Made by a program: the position numbers and the translations under genes | In this document: positions 35,713 through 45,939 of the stretch, piece by piece | Numbering within the stretch: position 1 is the first letter of the stretch | How the letters are laid out: every line of letters starts with the position of its first letter | The notes under the pieces: model-generated | Seen by the model: the letters and a program-made list of their open reading frames with translations, nothing else | Told to the model about the DNA's origin: nothing | Databases searched by the model: none | DNA from: Nymphalis io | Lineage: Eukaryota; Arthropoda; Insecta; Lepidoptera; Nymphalidae | Assembly (NCBI RefSeq): GCF_905147045.1 | Contig: NC_065913.1 | Coordinates: forward strand, 7,180,001-7,244,000 | Reading direction: 5' to 3' | DNA length: 64,000 nucleotides

Positions 35713-35713
35713 A

Positions 35714-35812
35714 GTAACAGCCTGTGAATGTCCCACTGCTGGACTAAGGCCTCCTCTCCCTTTTTGAGAAGTTTTTGGAGCTTATTCCCCCACGCTGCTC
35801 CAATGCGGGTTA
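35714..35812 (-). repeat. tRNA-SINE family B fragment
   Basis: GTAACAGCCTGTGAATGTCC to CTGCTCCAATGCGGGTT; the tRNA-like part is missing. Confidence 0.8.
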
Positions 35813-36102
35813 TCCTAAATACACGTTCTTTAATAAATATAGACAAATTCTCATCGACAATAAATAAAGCTATTTATGATCATAATTTACTAAGAAATTC
35901 ATTTTTACATGAAAAAAGTTAAGTAAGCGAAATAACCTACTAGAAGGACCATGCTTAACCTTCAAAAGCCCTTTACGATTTTAGAATGAAATTTGATATA
36001 TATCGTAACAAAACTGCCGTGTTTTAGAACAGGATATATATATACCAAGCTAAACGGAGCATGTTTACAAACAGACATATATCCGATACAATAGCTATGT
36101 TT

Positions 36103-36170
36103 TATAAAGACTCCATTCGGTTTAGTTCATTACACATTTGTTCTTAGGAAAGTGAACGTCACCTAGTCAG
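36103..36170 (+). promoter_or_regulatory. Predicted core promoter and non-coding exon 1 of gene 6
   Basis: TATAAAG at 36103-36109 is followed 26 nt later by initiator-like TTCATT (A at 36129) and a donor CAG|GTAATT at 36171. With the acceptor TTTTGCAG at 36502 this gives a 332-nt 5'UTR intron. The reading is from motif and spacing alone. Confidence 0.42.
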
Positions 36171-36519
36171 GTAATTTCATTTGAAATAAATTCTTTACCT
36201 TTCTATTTTTTACTTTTATAATACTTTCAATTTCATAAAACCGACATAAAGTGATCTAATTTTAATCGGAAACTTGAATCTTCTTAAATAGTTTCGATAA
36301 AGTATTTATGTAAAGAACCGAGGTTGTCCTGTGAATAAGAAAATGATGGTTTCAAATCTGGACATATTTGTTATTGACTAACACATAGCATCGTGCTGTT
36401 AAATCTCATTGCCTTCCCTTAAACGTAAGCCTTCATCTAGCTGTGGAAAAATTTGGTTTCGACATTTCTTCTACATAATTGTCAACGCATTTTATTTTGC
36501 AGAAAAATCCACGCCTGAC

Positions 36520-36552
36520 ATGAAATCAAAATGTTCGCGCAAACGCAAGTGA
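36520..36552 (+). other. Short upstream ORF overlapping the gene 6 start
   Basis: ATG at 36520 opens a 10-codon frame (MKSKCSRKRK) that ends TGA at 36550-36552, overlapping the main ATG at 36531 in another frame. If the spliced mRNA contains it, it could lower translation of the main frame. Confidence 0.45.
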
Positions 36553-37418
36553 TTGCTACAATAACATTTATCATCATTTCAAAAGTGATAACAGATAAAT
36601 GTGAACGAACGAAAATAGGAAACGAATACTACAAGCGAAATTTAATCGCGACAATCGATGGATATCCAACCGGAATAGCCGTGGACCCGCGAACGGAGCA
36701 CATATTCTTCGTTCTCCATAAGAAAAATTACACCAAAGGCATATACCTTTTGAAACACGGATCGTTAGGGATCAAGGAACTGCCCGTCTCTGATGATATC
36801 ATCGGGCAATGTGTTGGCATAGATGCCGTAAACAATGTTATTTATATAGGAACAAATCAAGGATTAATCACATATGATTATTCACATTCAGAAATAACAG
36901 CAGAGAGACCAATAGGAGACGATGACATCCGAAGCATATTCATTGACAGAACTGACAATCGAATGTACATAACAACTGGTACGAATCACGAAATATTTCG
37001 CTTTGTAAACGGTTCAGCGGCTATAAAGCGCTACGACAAAATACCGAAAGCGTACAATTTCATATTAGACTCGAAAGGGAATGCTTTTTACGAATACGTC
37101 GACGGTAAATTATACTTTTTTTCAATTGATCTATACGAACCTATACAGTATAAAGGTTTTACTAGACAATTGAAATATGTTTTACGTCTGAGTGTTAACG
37201 ATGAAGCAATTGTAGCTGTGAAAGGTTCCTTATTCAGATTATCGACATCTAGCATCTTGCCAGTTAAAATAGGTCAACTTGGTTTCAAAATTACTGGTAT
37301 GGCGTTCGATAATAGAAACAGTATAATTATCGGTACTAAAGGCAAGATTTATAGATACAAACCGATTGATACGAACGATCCTTGTCCACCCGACGACTAC
37401 TTCATGAGCGGCATCTGA
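36531..37418 (+). CDS. Ommochrome-binding-protein-like protein 6
   Basis: This 295-residue secreted protein is the most divergent complete member. A hydrophobic signal peptide covers about residues 1-21 (VIATITFIIISKVIT), and the mature N-terminus has the family-type cysteine (DKCERTKIGNEYYKR, compare NCSYKYEGIKLSKR in protein 4). Strand motifs are NVIYIGT, NRMYITT, NAFYEYV, KLYFFSI, SLFRLST and KIYRYKP, with TGIAVDPRTEHIFFVL as a typical propeller blade. The tail DPCPPDDYFMSGI is unlike the other members. The acceptor lies 28 nt before the ATG, and an out-of-frame ATG at 36520 precedes it. AATAAA lies at 37433. It lies outside the duplicated unit. Family membership is likely; function is inferred. 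Confidence 0.82.
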   Translation: MFAQTQVIATITFIIISKVITDKCERTKIGNEYYKRNLIATIDGYPTGIAVDPRTEHIFFVLHKKNYTKGIYLLKHGSLGIKELPVSDDIIGQCVGIDAVNNVIYIGTNQGLITYDYSHSEITAERPIGDDDIRSIFIDRTDNRMYITTGTNHEIFRFVNGSAAIKRYDKIPKAYNFILDSKGNAFYEYVDGKLYFFSIDLYEPIQYKGFTRQLKYVLRLSVNDEAIVAVKGSLFRLSTSSILPVKIGQLGFKITGMAFDNRNSIIIGTKGKIYRYKPIDTNDPCPPDDYFMSGI

Positions 37419-37504
37419 TATGGGAATTTTGAAATAAATGAATTTAGATAAATGTAAAAATAAAAATAAAATTTATTGAATGAACTCTTGCGTTTGCTTT
37501 TATG

Positions 37505-38696
37505 GAATTAGAATGTGGTGACTTATACAGATTATATAATATAGAAAATATTATAGTATATGTGTTGGTTGTAGATTTATGACAATCAATAAGAACGTGT
37601 AATGCTTCATTGCTTAATAAAGTTGGCCGGACTTTAGGCGTCTTCTACTTTGAAATTTTCTATTGTCTGCTTTAATAATAGCGAGAAAACGTGAAAATAA
37701 AATATATAAAATTCATCAATAAAATCAATTTATCTTCGTGACATTTAACGTTGCTCTAACGCCATTTGTGAATGCAATTTTTAAATCTATGTTCTTCTAT
37801 CAATACTAATAAATGAGGAGACGTTTTTTTAGTAATGCCTAAAAAGGAAAATACTAAACAAATATACATAAAATTTATTTATTATTATATTGAAGATGCA
37901 GCACGCTTCAGATAAGGTTTTTTTATATAATATTTATATATAAATTGCTGCGCTTCGCAGTTTCACCCGCTTTAAATTATTATTATTGACGTGACAAGCG
38001 TAAATTTCATGTTCTTTTGCATAAAAAGTGTGTCATCTTTAATATTTGACATTTAAATCCGGTTCAAACTAAATATAACCGTCATTTCCTGTTTGCAACA
38101 CAACCTTAGTTTGCGATTTTTATAAATTTATGCTTAGTAATTATTTCATAATTCAATCGATTTATAATATTTGACGCATCATTCTTTTCAAACGTGTTGT
38201 CTCAGCTTGTATACTTAATGATTTTCAAACGTATTTAATATATAAAATTAAAAAAAATCTTTTGCGTTATATCATCCGAGTAAGCTTTGAATTTTCATGT
38301 AATGTTTGTAACATTAAAGTAAAAATAATATCCTTTGATTGTCTCACTGCTGTGCTTAGGAGAAGGTGACAGGTGAAGGTGAAAAAAAAAACATCGTGAT
38401 GAAGCCCCTGCCACATGTGTATCCACCAAACCACATTTGAGCCGCATGGTGGAATAAGTACCAAATGTAAAAGGATAGAAAGCCTAGAAGAAGAGGTACA
38501 AACTATAACGTTTTCTCGCTATTATTAAAGCAGACAATAGAAAATTTCAAAGTAGAAGACGCCTAAAGTCCGGCCAACTTTATTAAGCAATGAAGCATTA
38601 CACTTTCCTATTGATTGTCATAAATCTACAACCAACACATATGCTATAATATTTTCTATATTATATTATCTGTGTAAGTTCCCACATTCTAATTTC
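37505..38696. repeat. Inverted-repeat element with ~188-bp terminal arms
   Basis: 37505-37692 and 38508-38696 are near-perfect reverse complements (for example GTTGGCCGGACTTTAGGCGT against ACGCCTAAAGTCCGGCCAAC). The 815-bp loop is AT-rich, has no credible coding frame and contains a decayed family B fragment. It resembles a non-autonomous DNA transposon (MITE or foldback type). I saw no clear target-site duplication. Confidence 0.8.
38340..38475 (+). repeat. tRNA-SINE family B, decayed, inside the inverted-repeat loop
   Basis: AACATCGTGATGAAGCCCCT, CCACATGTGTATCCACCAAA and CATGGTGGAATAAGTACCAA follow the family B order. Confidence 0.6.
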
Positions 38697-38794
38697 AAAA
38701 CTAACCATCCAATCTTATGTTATTACATAAACATTGCTTAGTCATTTATCTACATATTTTATCTGTAATGTATTATTGTTCTATATTTAGTTTA

Positions 38795-39010
38795 TTATTA
38801 CAGCCTCTTGGTTAGTAGCGAGCTCATAAGGATCAGGATAGTGATCTCGAAGTACTGGGTTCGAACGCTGGTTCGGGGCAATAAAGTTATTGGACTTTTC
38901 TGTCAGGAAATTCTCAGTAGCCAATTTGGAAGTTCGTAGTTTTAACGCTCCTGTTCCTCTTTTAGACCTGCGCCTGAACACGGCTAGCGACCAATATTGG
39001 TCATGGCGGC
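38795..39010 (+). repeat. SINE family D-like, diverged, with tRNA-like head
   Basis: The B-box-like GGGTTCGAACGC is followed by AAAGTTATTGGACTTTTCTG and TCAGGAAATTCTCAGTAG, which parallel the family D head at 21060-21110. Confidence 0.65.
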
Positions 39011-39070
39011 CATTGGCCATTCTTGCTAATGGGGCCAACTTGTGAGCCATCAGAAACGATAGATCATTCA

Positions 39071-39369
39071 GTTTTTTTTTTTTTTTATAGAAAAGGAAGG
39101 CGGACGAGCATATGGGCCACCTGATGGTAAGTGGTCACCAACGCTCTTAGACATTGGCATTGTAAGAAATGTCAACCAACGCTTACATATCCAATGCGCC
39201 ACCAACCTTGGGAACTAAGATTTTATGTCCCTTGTGCCTGTAATTACACTGGCTCACTCACCCTTCAAACCGGAACACAACAATATCAAGTATTGCTGTT
39301 TTGCGGTAGAATATCTGATGAGTGGGTGGTACCTACCCAGACGAGCTTGCACAAAGCCCTACCACCAGT
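39071..39369 (-). repeat. SINE-like family A, full length
   Basis: It runs from the poly-T tail and GAAGGCGGACGAGCATATGG to AAAGCCCTACCACCAGT. It is among the least decayed copies, suggesting recent activity. Confidence 0.9.
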
Positions 39370-39655
39370 ACAAATGTCAGTTTTTTTTTATAATCATACA
39401 ATTAAGTTAACTTTACTACTATTTTGTAAATAGATACTTTAATTAAGTTATTTAGCTTAGTAGTTAAGTTATAAAAAATACGAAAATTATATACTTAATA
39501 CTCATATTCATAAAATGTATATAAGTTGCTTAATGCTTTTTCCAATATTTAAAGAAATAACAAAATTAAATATCAAAACTGTCCGCCTTATATATTTATA
39601 AAATCATATAATATCACTTTAAGTATTCTAGAATTAGTCACAAGTTTTTCAGTAC

Positions 39656-39728
39656 AGCGCCATCTATACGGGTGACGTATAGTGAATAACTATGAAGGTT
39701 TTGTCTTATATTGTTACTAGATGGCGCT
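39656..39728. promoter_or_regulatory. Inverted pair of TAGATGGCGCT motifs
   Basis: AGCGCCATCTA (39656-39666) and TAGATGGCGCT (39718-39728) are exact inverted 11-mers 51 nt apart. A third exact copy is at 46976-46986. The core resembles the insect CTCF motif as I recall it; protein binding is not shown. Confidence 0.4.
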
Positions 39729-40053
39729 ACTAAACAAAAAAGGAATGTTGATCGAAATACAACAATGTATCGAATGACAACTTAAATAATTGTTTCAGAT
39801 GATGTTAGTTTCTGCAAAATATTTGATTATTTATGAATATTTATAAGAAAATTTTTATACTTCCTTAAAGTATTTTTCTTGAAATCAACAAGAAATAATT
39901 GATGTGATTGTGTGAGTCAAAATAAATATACGGACCTACTTTCACTTCCTAAAATTAATTGGACCATTATATCAAAAATAATATTTGACATTATTTAAAA
40001 CATGCATTTAAATCGAATGTACTAAAACTATAATTCATTAATAAGTATAATTT

Positions 40054-40061
40054 AAAAAAAA
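40054..40061 (-). terminator. Pol III terminator of tRNA-Pro
   Basis: Eight T residues on the minus strand begin about 5 nt after the tRNA 3' end. Confidence 0.8.
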
Positions 40062-40066
40062 CGTTT

Positions 40067-40138
40067 GGGCTCGTCCGGGATTTGAACCCGGGACCTCTCG
40101 CACCCTAAGCGAAAATCATACCCCTAGACCAACGAGCC
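40067..40138 (-). tRNA. tRNA-Pro (AGG)
   Basis: A full 72-nt cloverleaf on the minus strand: acceptor GGCTCGT/ACGAGCC, D-arm with TGGTCTAGGGG (A box), anticodon loop TTAGGGT giving anticodon AGG, and T-arm with B box GGTTCAAATCC. The anticodon stem has one T-G wobble at its outer pair. The discriminator is C. No intron is present, and no neighbouring sequence shows SINE ends, so this is a real tRNA gene rather than a SINE head. Confidence 0.95.
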
Positions 40139-40492
40139 ACATGACTATTTTGTTGAAATATTACGTATGCTTATACTTATTTACATAATGTAATATTTTA
40201 ATACGATTAAGTTAATACGATGAGTATTACATAACAATATAACCTAATAAAGTTTAATATTATGATATTTTTATTTTTTATCTGTGCATAGCAATAATCA
40301 ACTTCCAAGAGATTTAAAGTTTGTAAAACCCTATATTCGGCTATTGAGGGATTTCGTTATTTTTATACCTAACGTATTACTTTCGTCAGCAGTGTAAAAT
40401 CATAGAGAAAAATAATATTTTACTGTAATTTATAAATGAATATAGAAAGATTAAAAAACTAAGACGCGTGTTCTACTTACAATATTATAACT

Positions 40493-40495
<3 letters not shown>

Positions 40496-40559
<64 letters not shown>
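40496..40559. repeat. (AT)n microsatellite
   Basis: A pure AT dinucleotide run of about 64 bp; its length is likely to vary between individuals. Confidence 0.97.
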
Positions 40560-40563
<4 letters not shown>

Positions 40564-40954
40564 TGGTATAAAAATTGTAACTGTTGAGGTTTGGTTGGTG
40601 GAGAAGAAACTACATTCCGAAGCGATGGTCGCTTTTCATTATTTTATTTAGTCTCCTAAAATGGCGACACAAAAGTAAAAGACTTGTTAAATTTACTTAA
40701 ATAAAATATATTTTGATTTAATTATTTTTTTACGTTTATTTATAAATAAGCCATACCTAAATGTCGCATCGTAATCGAATTGTCTTAGATAATAATAAGT
40801 TACACTGCACTTATTAGATATTTCACACATATAATATAATACAACTTTCCATTTAATTAACCATTTAAATCTCACAGATATTTAATTGTAAATAAATTAT
40901 TTAAACCAAAAAAAGTAACTCAATGAATTAAAACCGGATTTAATTATTTTAATG

Positions 40955-41065
40955 CATATTCTCCTGACCGGTTTCGGCCACAGCGGCCAGTCTCAAGGGA
41001 GACTAGCCAACTGCACAGGATATATTGTAGTGCACATGTGTGACCACAAACACAGGTGCACTCTC
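40955..41065 (-). repeat. SINE family D fragment
   Basis: CCGGTTTCGGCCACAGCGGC to GTGCACTCTCTATCC, the reverse complement of the family D middle. Confidence 0.75.
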
Positions 41066-41447
41066 TATCCGCTTATTCTAAATGTTATAATATCATAGTA
41101 AGACATAAATATGCGATAACATTTTATTTTAAAAAATAACCGTTATTTAATTCAAATTTCGAACAGCTTCTAAGAAAATGGCCTGCTATGCAAGTCGTTC
41201 ACCGATACTAGGTACATTTTCCCAGCAATTGAACGCGAAATTAAACTTTTTGTCGACATTTTCACTCGTATAACAATAACGTTGTATCATATGGTTTTGC
41301 TTCACGTAATTACGAAATTACTTCACGTGATTCAAGAATATTGGTTTAATTTTATCACTTTTCAAAGATGTTATCTAACGTATTGTTTCTAGGTGAATTA
41401 TACAAGGTTTGTTTGTTGTTGTAATCCTTAAATTATAGAATTATTAA

Positions 41448-41590
41448 CTTGGAAGGGCTTCGTGTAAGCCCGTCTGGTAAGGTACCAACTCATGAAATAT
41501 TGTAACGCAACAGCAATACTAAGTTATGGCCCGGTTTGAACGGTGGGTGACCACTTAACATCAGCTGTCACATTGCTTACATATTGTAAA
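41448..41590 (+). repeat. SINE-like family A, decayed and internally deleted
   Basis: GGGCTTCGTGTAAGCCCGTC, CCCGGTTTGAACGGTGGGTG and ACCACTTAACATCAGCTGTC follow family A order with deletions. Confidence 0.65.
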
Positions 41591-43544
41591 TAAAATACCC
41601 TAAGTCGCTTTAAACCTCTGTCCACTTATTTCTTCTAATCTACACCATGGATTTTTATATCCTACGTAATTCACGTAATTTCAATGTAAATTTTAGAATA
41701 TATTCATAGATATTTTGACATTTTATGTGTATTCAATAAAAGGTCTTCTAGATTGTTAACATAGCTTACGATGACGAAATCTTAACAAATACATCAAACT
41801 AATGTATATACTGTACTGTAGTCTTAATTACTATAAATCGTACTAATCGTATGAGGACCCATTTATCATTTATACTACTGACAAACAATACACGGTAACA
41901 CGCGCAAGCGATCCCGTGGCACCCCCTCAAAGTGGAGCACCGCTTATCTATATTTAGTCTGATTTGGTCTATGGTGATGGCGATAAGTGATCTTATTATA
42001 GAGGTATTTATTCCCTTGTCACCGTTAAATTTTATTTAAGAATATTAAGACAAGTTTAAAAAAGTTCTTATAGTAATAATAGGAATGACACACTGAATAA
42101 AAACTAAATAACAGCAGTTAATATTTCGAAGTGTTGCCTTTTGTTGATAGTAATTAATACCAGGGAAGCAGGCGTTGAATATTGTATCCAGTTCAAACCT
42201 TTTTTGGCAATAATAGCCTTGATAAAAATACTGGGTGTCAATGGCACTTTCTTTAATGCAAACCGAATATGATTATATTAAAAAATATATAAAAATATAT
42301 TCAGCACAGATAAAAATTATTATTATTAATCAATTAAAAAATCAAAATTTATTGTCAATGATATAAATACATCTAAAAAAGTATACAATGATAATATTTA
42401 TTTTAAATAAACTTTAAGATTTGAAAAATGATTTTTTTTTATATTTAAGGCAGTTTATAAATATTTATTCGGGAAGAATTTAAAAAAATAATGTTCTTTT
42501 TCATCATTGAAATGACAAAACAAATGTTAAATGTGTTAATTGTTAATGGTAATTATTCTAAATATCGTACAGACATAAACAAATACCATGGGAATATCCA
42601 CCTCCAAACTCGAAAAGTCTTGAAACTTAAACGACAATCACTACTCAAGCAGTGAGCCTTATCGAGTAGACACGTGAACACCATTTTAAATTTTTTTTTC
42701 GTTCGTGTCAAAACAAATAAATGTGTAAATAAGTTTTTTTTTTTAATTATTTTTATCTGTGCTATTTGGACTCGAGTGTTATGTAAGTATATTTTAAATG
42801 CTTAAATAAACGCTACGTTCAAAAATATAGATTAAAAATTATGTAATATCATTATAATTAATGGAAATATTATAATGGATTTAAAATATGCAGTTTATTG
42901 ATATATATTTTTAATAATACGACGGGTTTAAAAACTCTTTTAAAACAAAGTCGATGATTTCAGAGCAAGTTAATAAATAAATTGTTTTTTTTTTTTTTGA
43001 ATTAGGGCAACGATGAATAGTTAAAATTATTCTCGTATTTTTTCAGTAGTAATTATTCGTTCAGTAGATATCTCTTGATACCTCGAATTTAGACATTATG
43101 TACTTTATTTTCTTAAAATATTAAATAATAGATTAATTGCTGCTTATATTTTTGTACAAAGAGTGCTTATATTGTTGATATTTTTAAATTACATTTGCAG
43201 ATTACGTGTATATATTTATTATATTTAAGACGTATGGTAACCATATTCACGTAATATTTAATAAGAATGTTTAAATAAATTAGATCAATATTATCCAAGT
43301 ATAATATGGTAGGTCTTTCACTATCCATCGGTATTGGTGGTACCAACAGGGGCTTACTGCAATATATAAAACGAAAATTTTAAGAAACAGCCTGAATTTA
43401 TATAATTGTATTCTTAGTTATTCCCGTTCACTGTATTGGATGTGATTAGAATTAAATAGTAACATTGAATATGAGTGCAACGTTTTATACGAAACGTATT
43501 TGTAAAACCTTTCTGATTTAAAGTTTCATTCTGTAACGTTGCTT
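41591..43544. other. Intergenic, no gene recognised
   Basis: It is AT-rich with homopolymer runs. A patch of mixed composition at 41890-41950 has no recognisable coding content. Confidence 0.5.
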
Positions 43545-43612
43545 TCGTAACCTTCTCCTCAAAAAGCAGAGGAGACCTTAGCCCAGCAGTGAGATATTCA
43601 CAGGCTGTTACT
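43545..43612 (+). repeat. tRNA-SINE family B 3' fragment
   Basis: AACCTTCTCCTCAAAAAGCA to TTCACAGGCTGTTACTC. Confidence 0.75.
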
Positions 43613-43977
43613 CTATAACGTTTTCTGGATGGAACCTATTCTTTTGTGGCCTATTTTATTATTATTTATCTATAAAATGTACATGATTTATAATAAGCCT
43701 AAGCCTTAGAAAAGCTCATTTAGTTAATTATTTAATTAATTAGGTACATAAATAAAAACAATCATTTACAAATCAAAATGTACTTTATTCAAGTAAACTC
43801 ATTTTCAAACAGTTTTGAAATGTCATTATAAAAAGTTAATTATAATGTCTGCGGCTCGGTTGATACTTAGGTTTATAAATAAGGCCGTATATGTTTATCC
43901 TCCTCCAATTGTAAGACTGAATATATATATTTAACAAAATAAAAAAAAAGCCTAAGTAAAATTTTCGTTAAGACAAG

Positions 43978-44160
43978 ACTGGTAATGGTAGGACTTATGG
44001 CGGACTTACGCGAGCTACCTATTTTCTGTTTAGATACCATTTACTCATCAAGTATTGTTGTAAAATTTAAATTAAATTAGTACATTGTATTCCAGTTTGA
44101 AGGGTGAGTGCATATAGTATTACAGACACAAGTATCATAACATCTTAGGCATCGTAGTGA
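43978..44160 (+). repeat. SINE-like family A, strongly decayed
   Basis: ACTGGTAATGGTAGGACTTA, then TTCCAGTTTGAAGGGTGAGT and CATAACATCTTAGGC retain family A order. Confidence 0.6.
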
Positions 44161-44394
44161 TATATGTGTTAGATTAAATTGATGTCAGGTTTATTTTCGA
44201 TAAGCGTGACAATTTAGTGCATTTACTGTACTTCAATGCGAATACATACTAAACGTCTGCCTTAGCGAACCCATCTCCCAGACAGTACTCTTACAGAACT
44301 TGTTTTGTTTTGTTAAACTTCAAAAGGCTTTCTAGTATCCTGGCTATGTACATAAGCTATTTGTACACAGTATAATAGATGTAATGACCGTCCG

Positions 44395-44540
44395 TCGGCT
44401 ATGTTATAATTTCGACATAAAACATCCGTGGCGCCTCCGCGATATTCCGCGCGCATTCGGAAGAACGCTCCTCAAGGGACGGTCAGTCTCGTCCTTCCTA
44501 TCAACCTTATCAATGTTCTCAAGGAGAGACGTGAAATAAA
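44395..44540. other. GC-rich patch of unknown nature
   Basis: The stretch around GTGGCGCCTCCGCGATATTC is far more GC-rich than its flanks. It contains GACCGTCCGTC and GGGACGGTCAGTC. No splice-bounded coding frame is evident. It could be an LTR or other transposon fragment. Confidence 0.4.
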
Positions 44541-44794
44541 CTCCTATATTAATCCAAAAACTACGTTTCATAAGTACAAGTAAATTAAAAAAAAAGTAAC
44601 TCGTTTATTTAATATTAATACTTAACTTCAAATAATATATTGAAGAACAGAAATGTTAAAGTTTACGAAGGAAAGTTGTACGCCTTGAACGGTGCGACCT
44701 GAGTTGCTATAGGCTTTACACACGACTTTGAATACATTATTTCGTACTTGACATTACGTTCACAGTTACAGAAGTAATTTGCCTTAATCGAGCT

Positions 44795-44975
44795 ACGTAT
44801 TGACCGGATTTTGCCCACAGCGGCGATTTCGGAGCTAATCTTCAATGGAGCTGTACTCAAAACACATCTGTACTATATTTCAATACCCAAACATAGTAAA
44901 CGTGCACTCCGATCACTCTCATAAGTCAATAAGATGTCAATCCGACTTGTAAACAGGACTTCAGGTGCAAAACTA
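44795..44975 (-). repeat. SINE family D, decayed
   Basis: TTGACCGGATTTTGCCCACA, GCGGCGATTTCGGAGC, AAACGTGCACTCCGATCACT and GATGTCAATCCGACTTG follow the family D order in reverse. Confidence 0.6.
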
Positions 44976-45349
44976 ATAGATTTATCAATTTTTTAGCAAT
45001 TTCGTCTTTCAGTCCACATTTGTTAATCACACAAGCATTCGCGTTGCTTATCTTGATTTATTCAAACGCACCGCTTTTATATTGATTGATTTGTAAATAA
45101 TTATAACAAATTAATGATAAAAGTTCAGTGGTTCTTGCCTCGTTAGCCAGCTCGGCTGCCTATAGTGAATGCATAGCGTGGTATTTACAAATACACAATA
45201 ATTTCGTCAAACATAGCAAATATTTAACTAACACGGAGATATATTTGTCTTTATCTAACAATGATTCCTGATCATCAAATCATCATCATAGTTATGCCAA
45301 AGGTAGGTAGTATATTAATACACGGATATCAAATATTATATAGCATTTG

Positions 45350-45535
45350 ACGGGCTGGTTGGCGTGGTTGGTAGATACTTGCCTTTCATGCCATAGGTTG
45401 TAGGTTCGATTCCAACCCAGGACAGACATTTGTGTGCATGAACATGTCTGTTTGTCCTGAGTCTGGGTGTAATTATCTATATGAGTATGTATTTACAAAA
45501 GAAAAGTAGTATATGTAGTATAACAGTTGTCTGTA
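45350..45535 (+). repeat. tRNA-derived SINE family C, 3'-shortened
   Basis: GGCGTGGTTGGTAGATACTT, B box GGTTCGATTCC, then GACAGACATTTGTGTGCATG; it is cut before the GTGTGTGAATGA part. Confidence 0.83.
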
Positions 45536-45564
45536 GTTGAGTCGAAGTCATCAAAAAAAAAACT

Positions 45565-45853
45565 TACAAGTGGTAGGGCTTTGTGCAAGCTCGTCTGCGT
45601 TACCACCCACTCATCAGATATTCTACCGCAGCAGTACTTGATATTTTTGTGTTCCGGTTTGAAGGGTGATTGAGCCAGTGTAATTACAGGCACAAGGGAC
45701 ATAAAATCTTAGTTCCCAAGGTTGGTGGCGTATTGGCGATGTAAGCGATGGTTAACATTTCTTGCAATGCTAATGTCTATGGGCGTTGGTGACCACTTAC
45801 CATCAGGTGGTCCATATGCTCGTCCGCCTACCTATTCAACAAAAAAAAAAAAG
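45565..45853 (+). repeat. SINE-like family A, near full length
   Basis: AGTGGTAGGGCTTTGTGCAA to CTCGTCCGCCTACCTATTC and a poly-A tail. Confidence 0.9.
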
Positions 45854-45886
45854 AATTGTAATTCTTAAATTCTGATCGTACTCTTC

Positions 45887-45936
45887 TATCTTTTATACAT
45901 AAGTCATAAAGCTATATGACTTATGTATAAAAGATA
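45887..45936. repeat. Perfect 22-bp hairpin, 6-nt loop
   Basis: 45887-45908 is exactly complementary to 45915-45936, with loop AAGCTA. It directly follows the family A copy and its tail. It could extrude as a cruciform or fold as RNA. Confidence 0.85.
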
Positions 45937-45939
45937 TAA

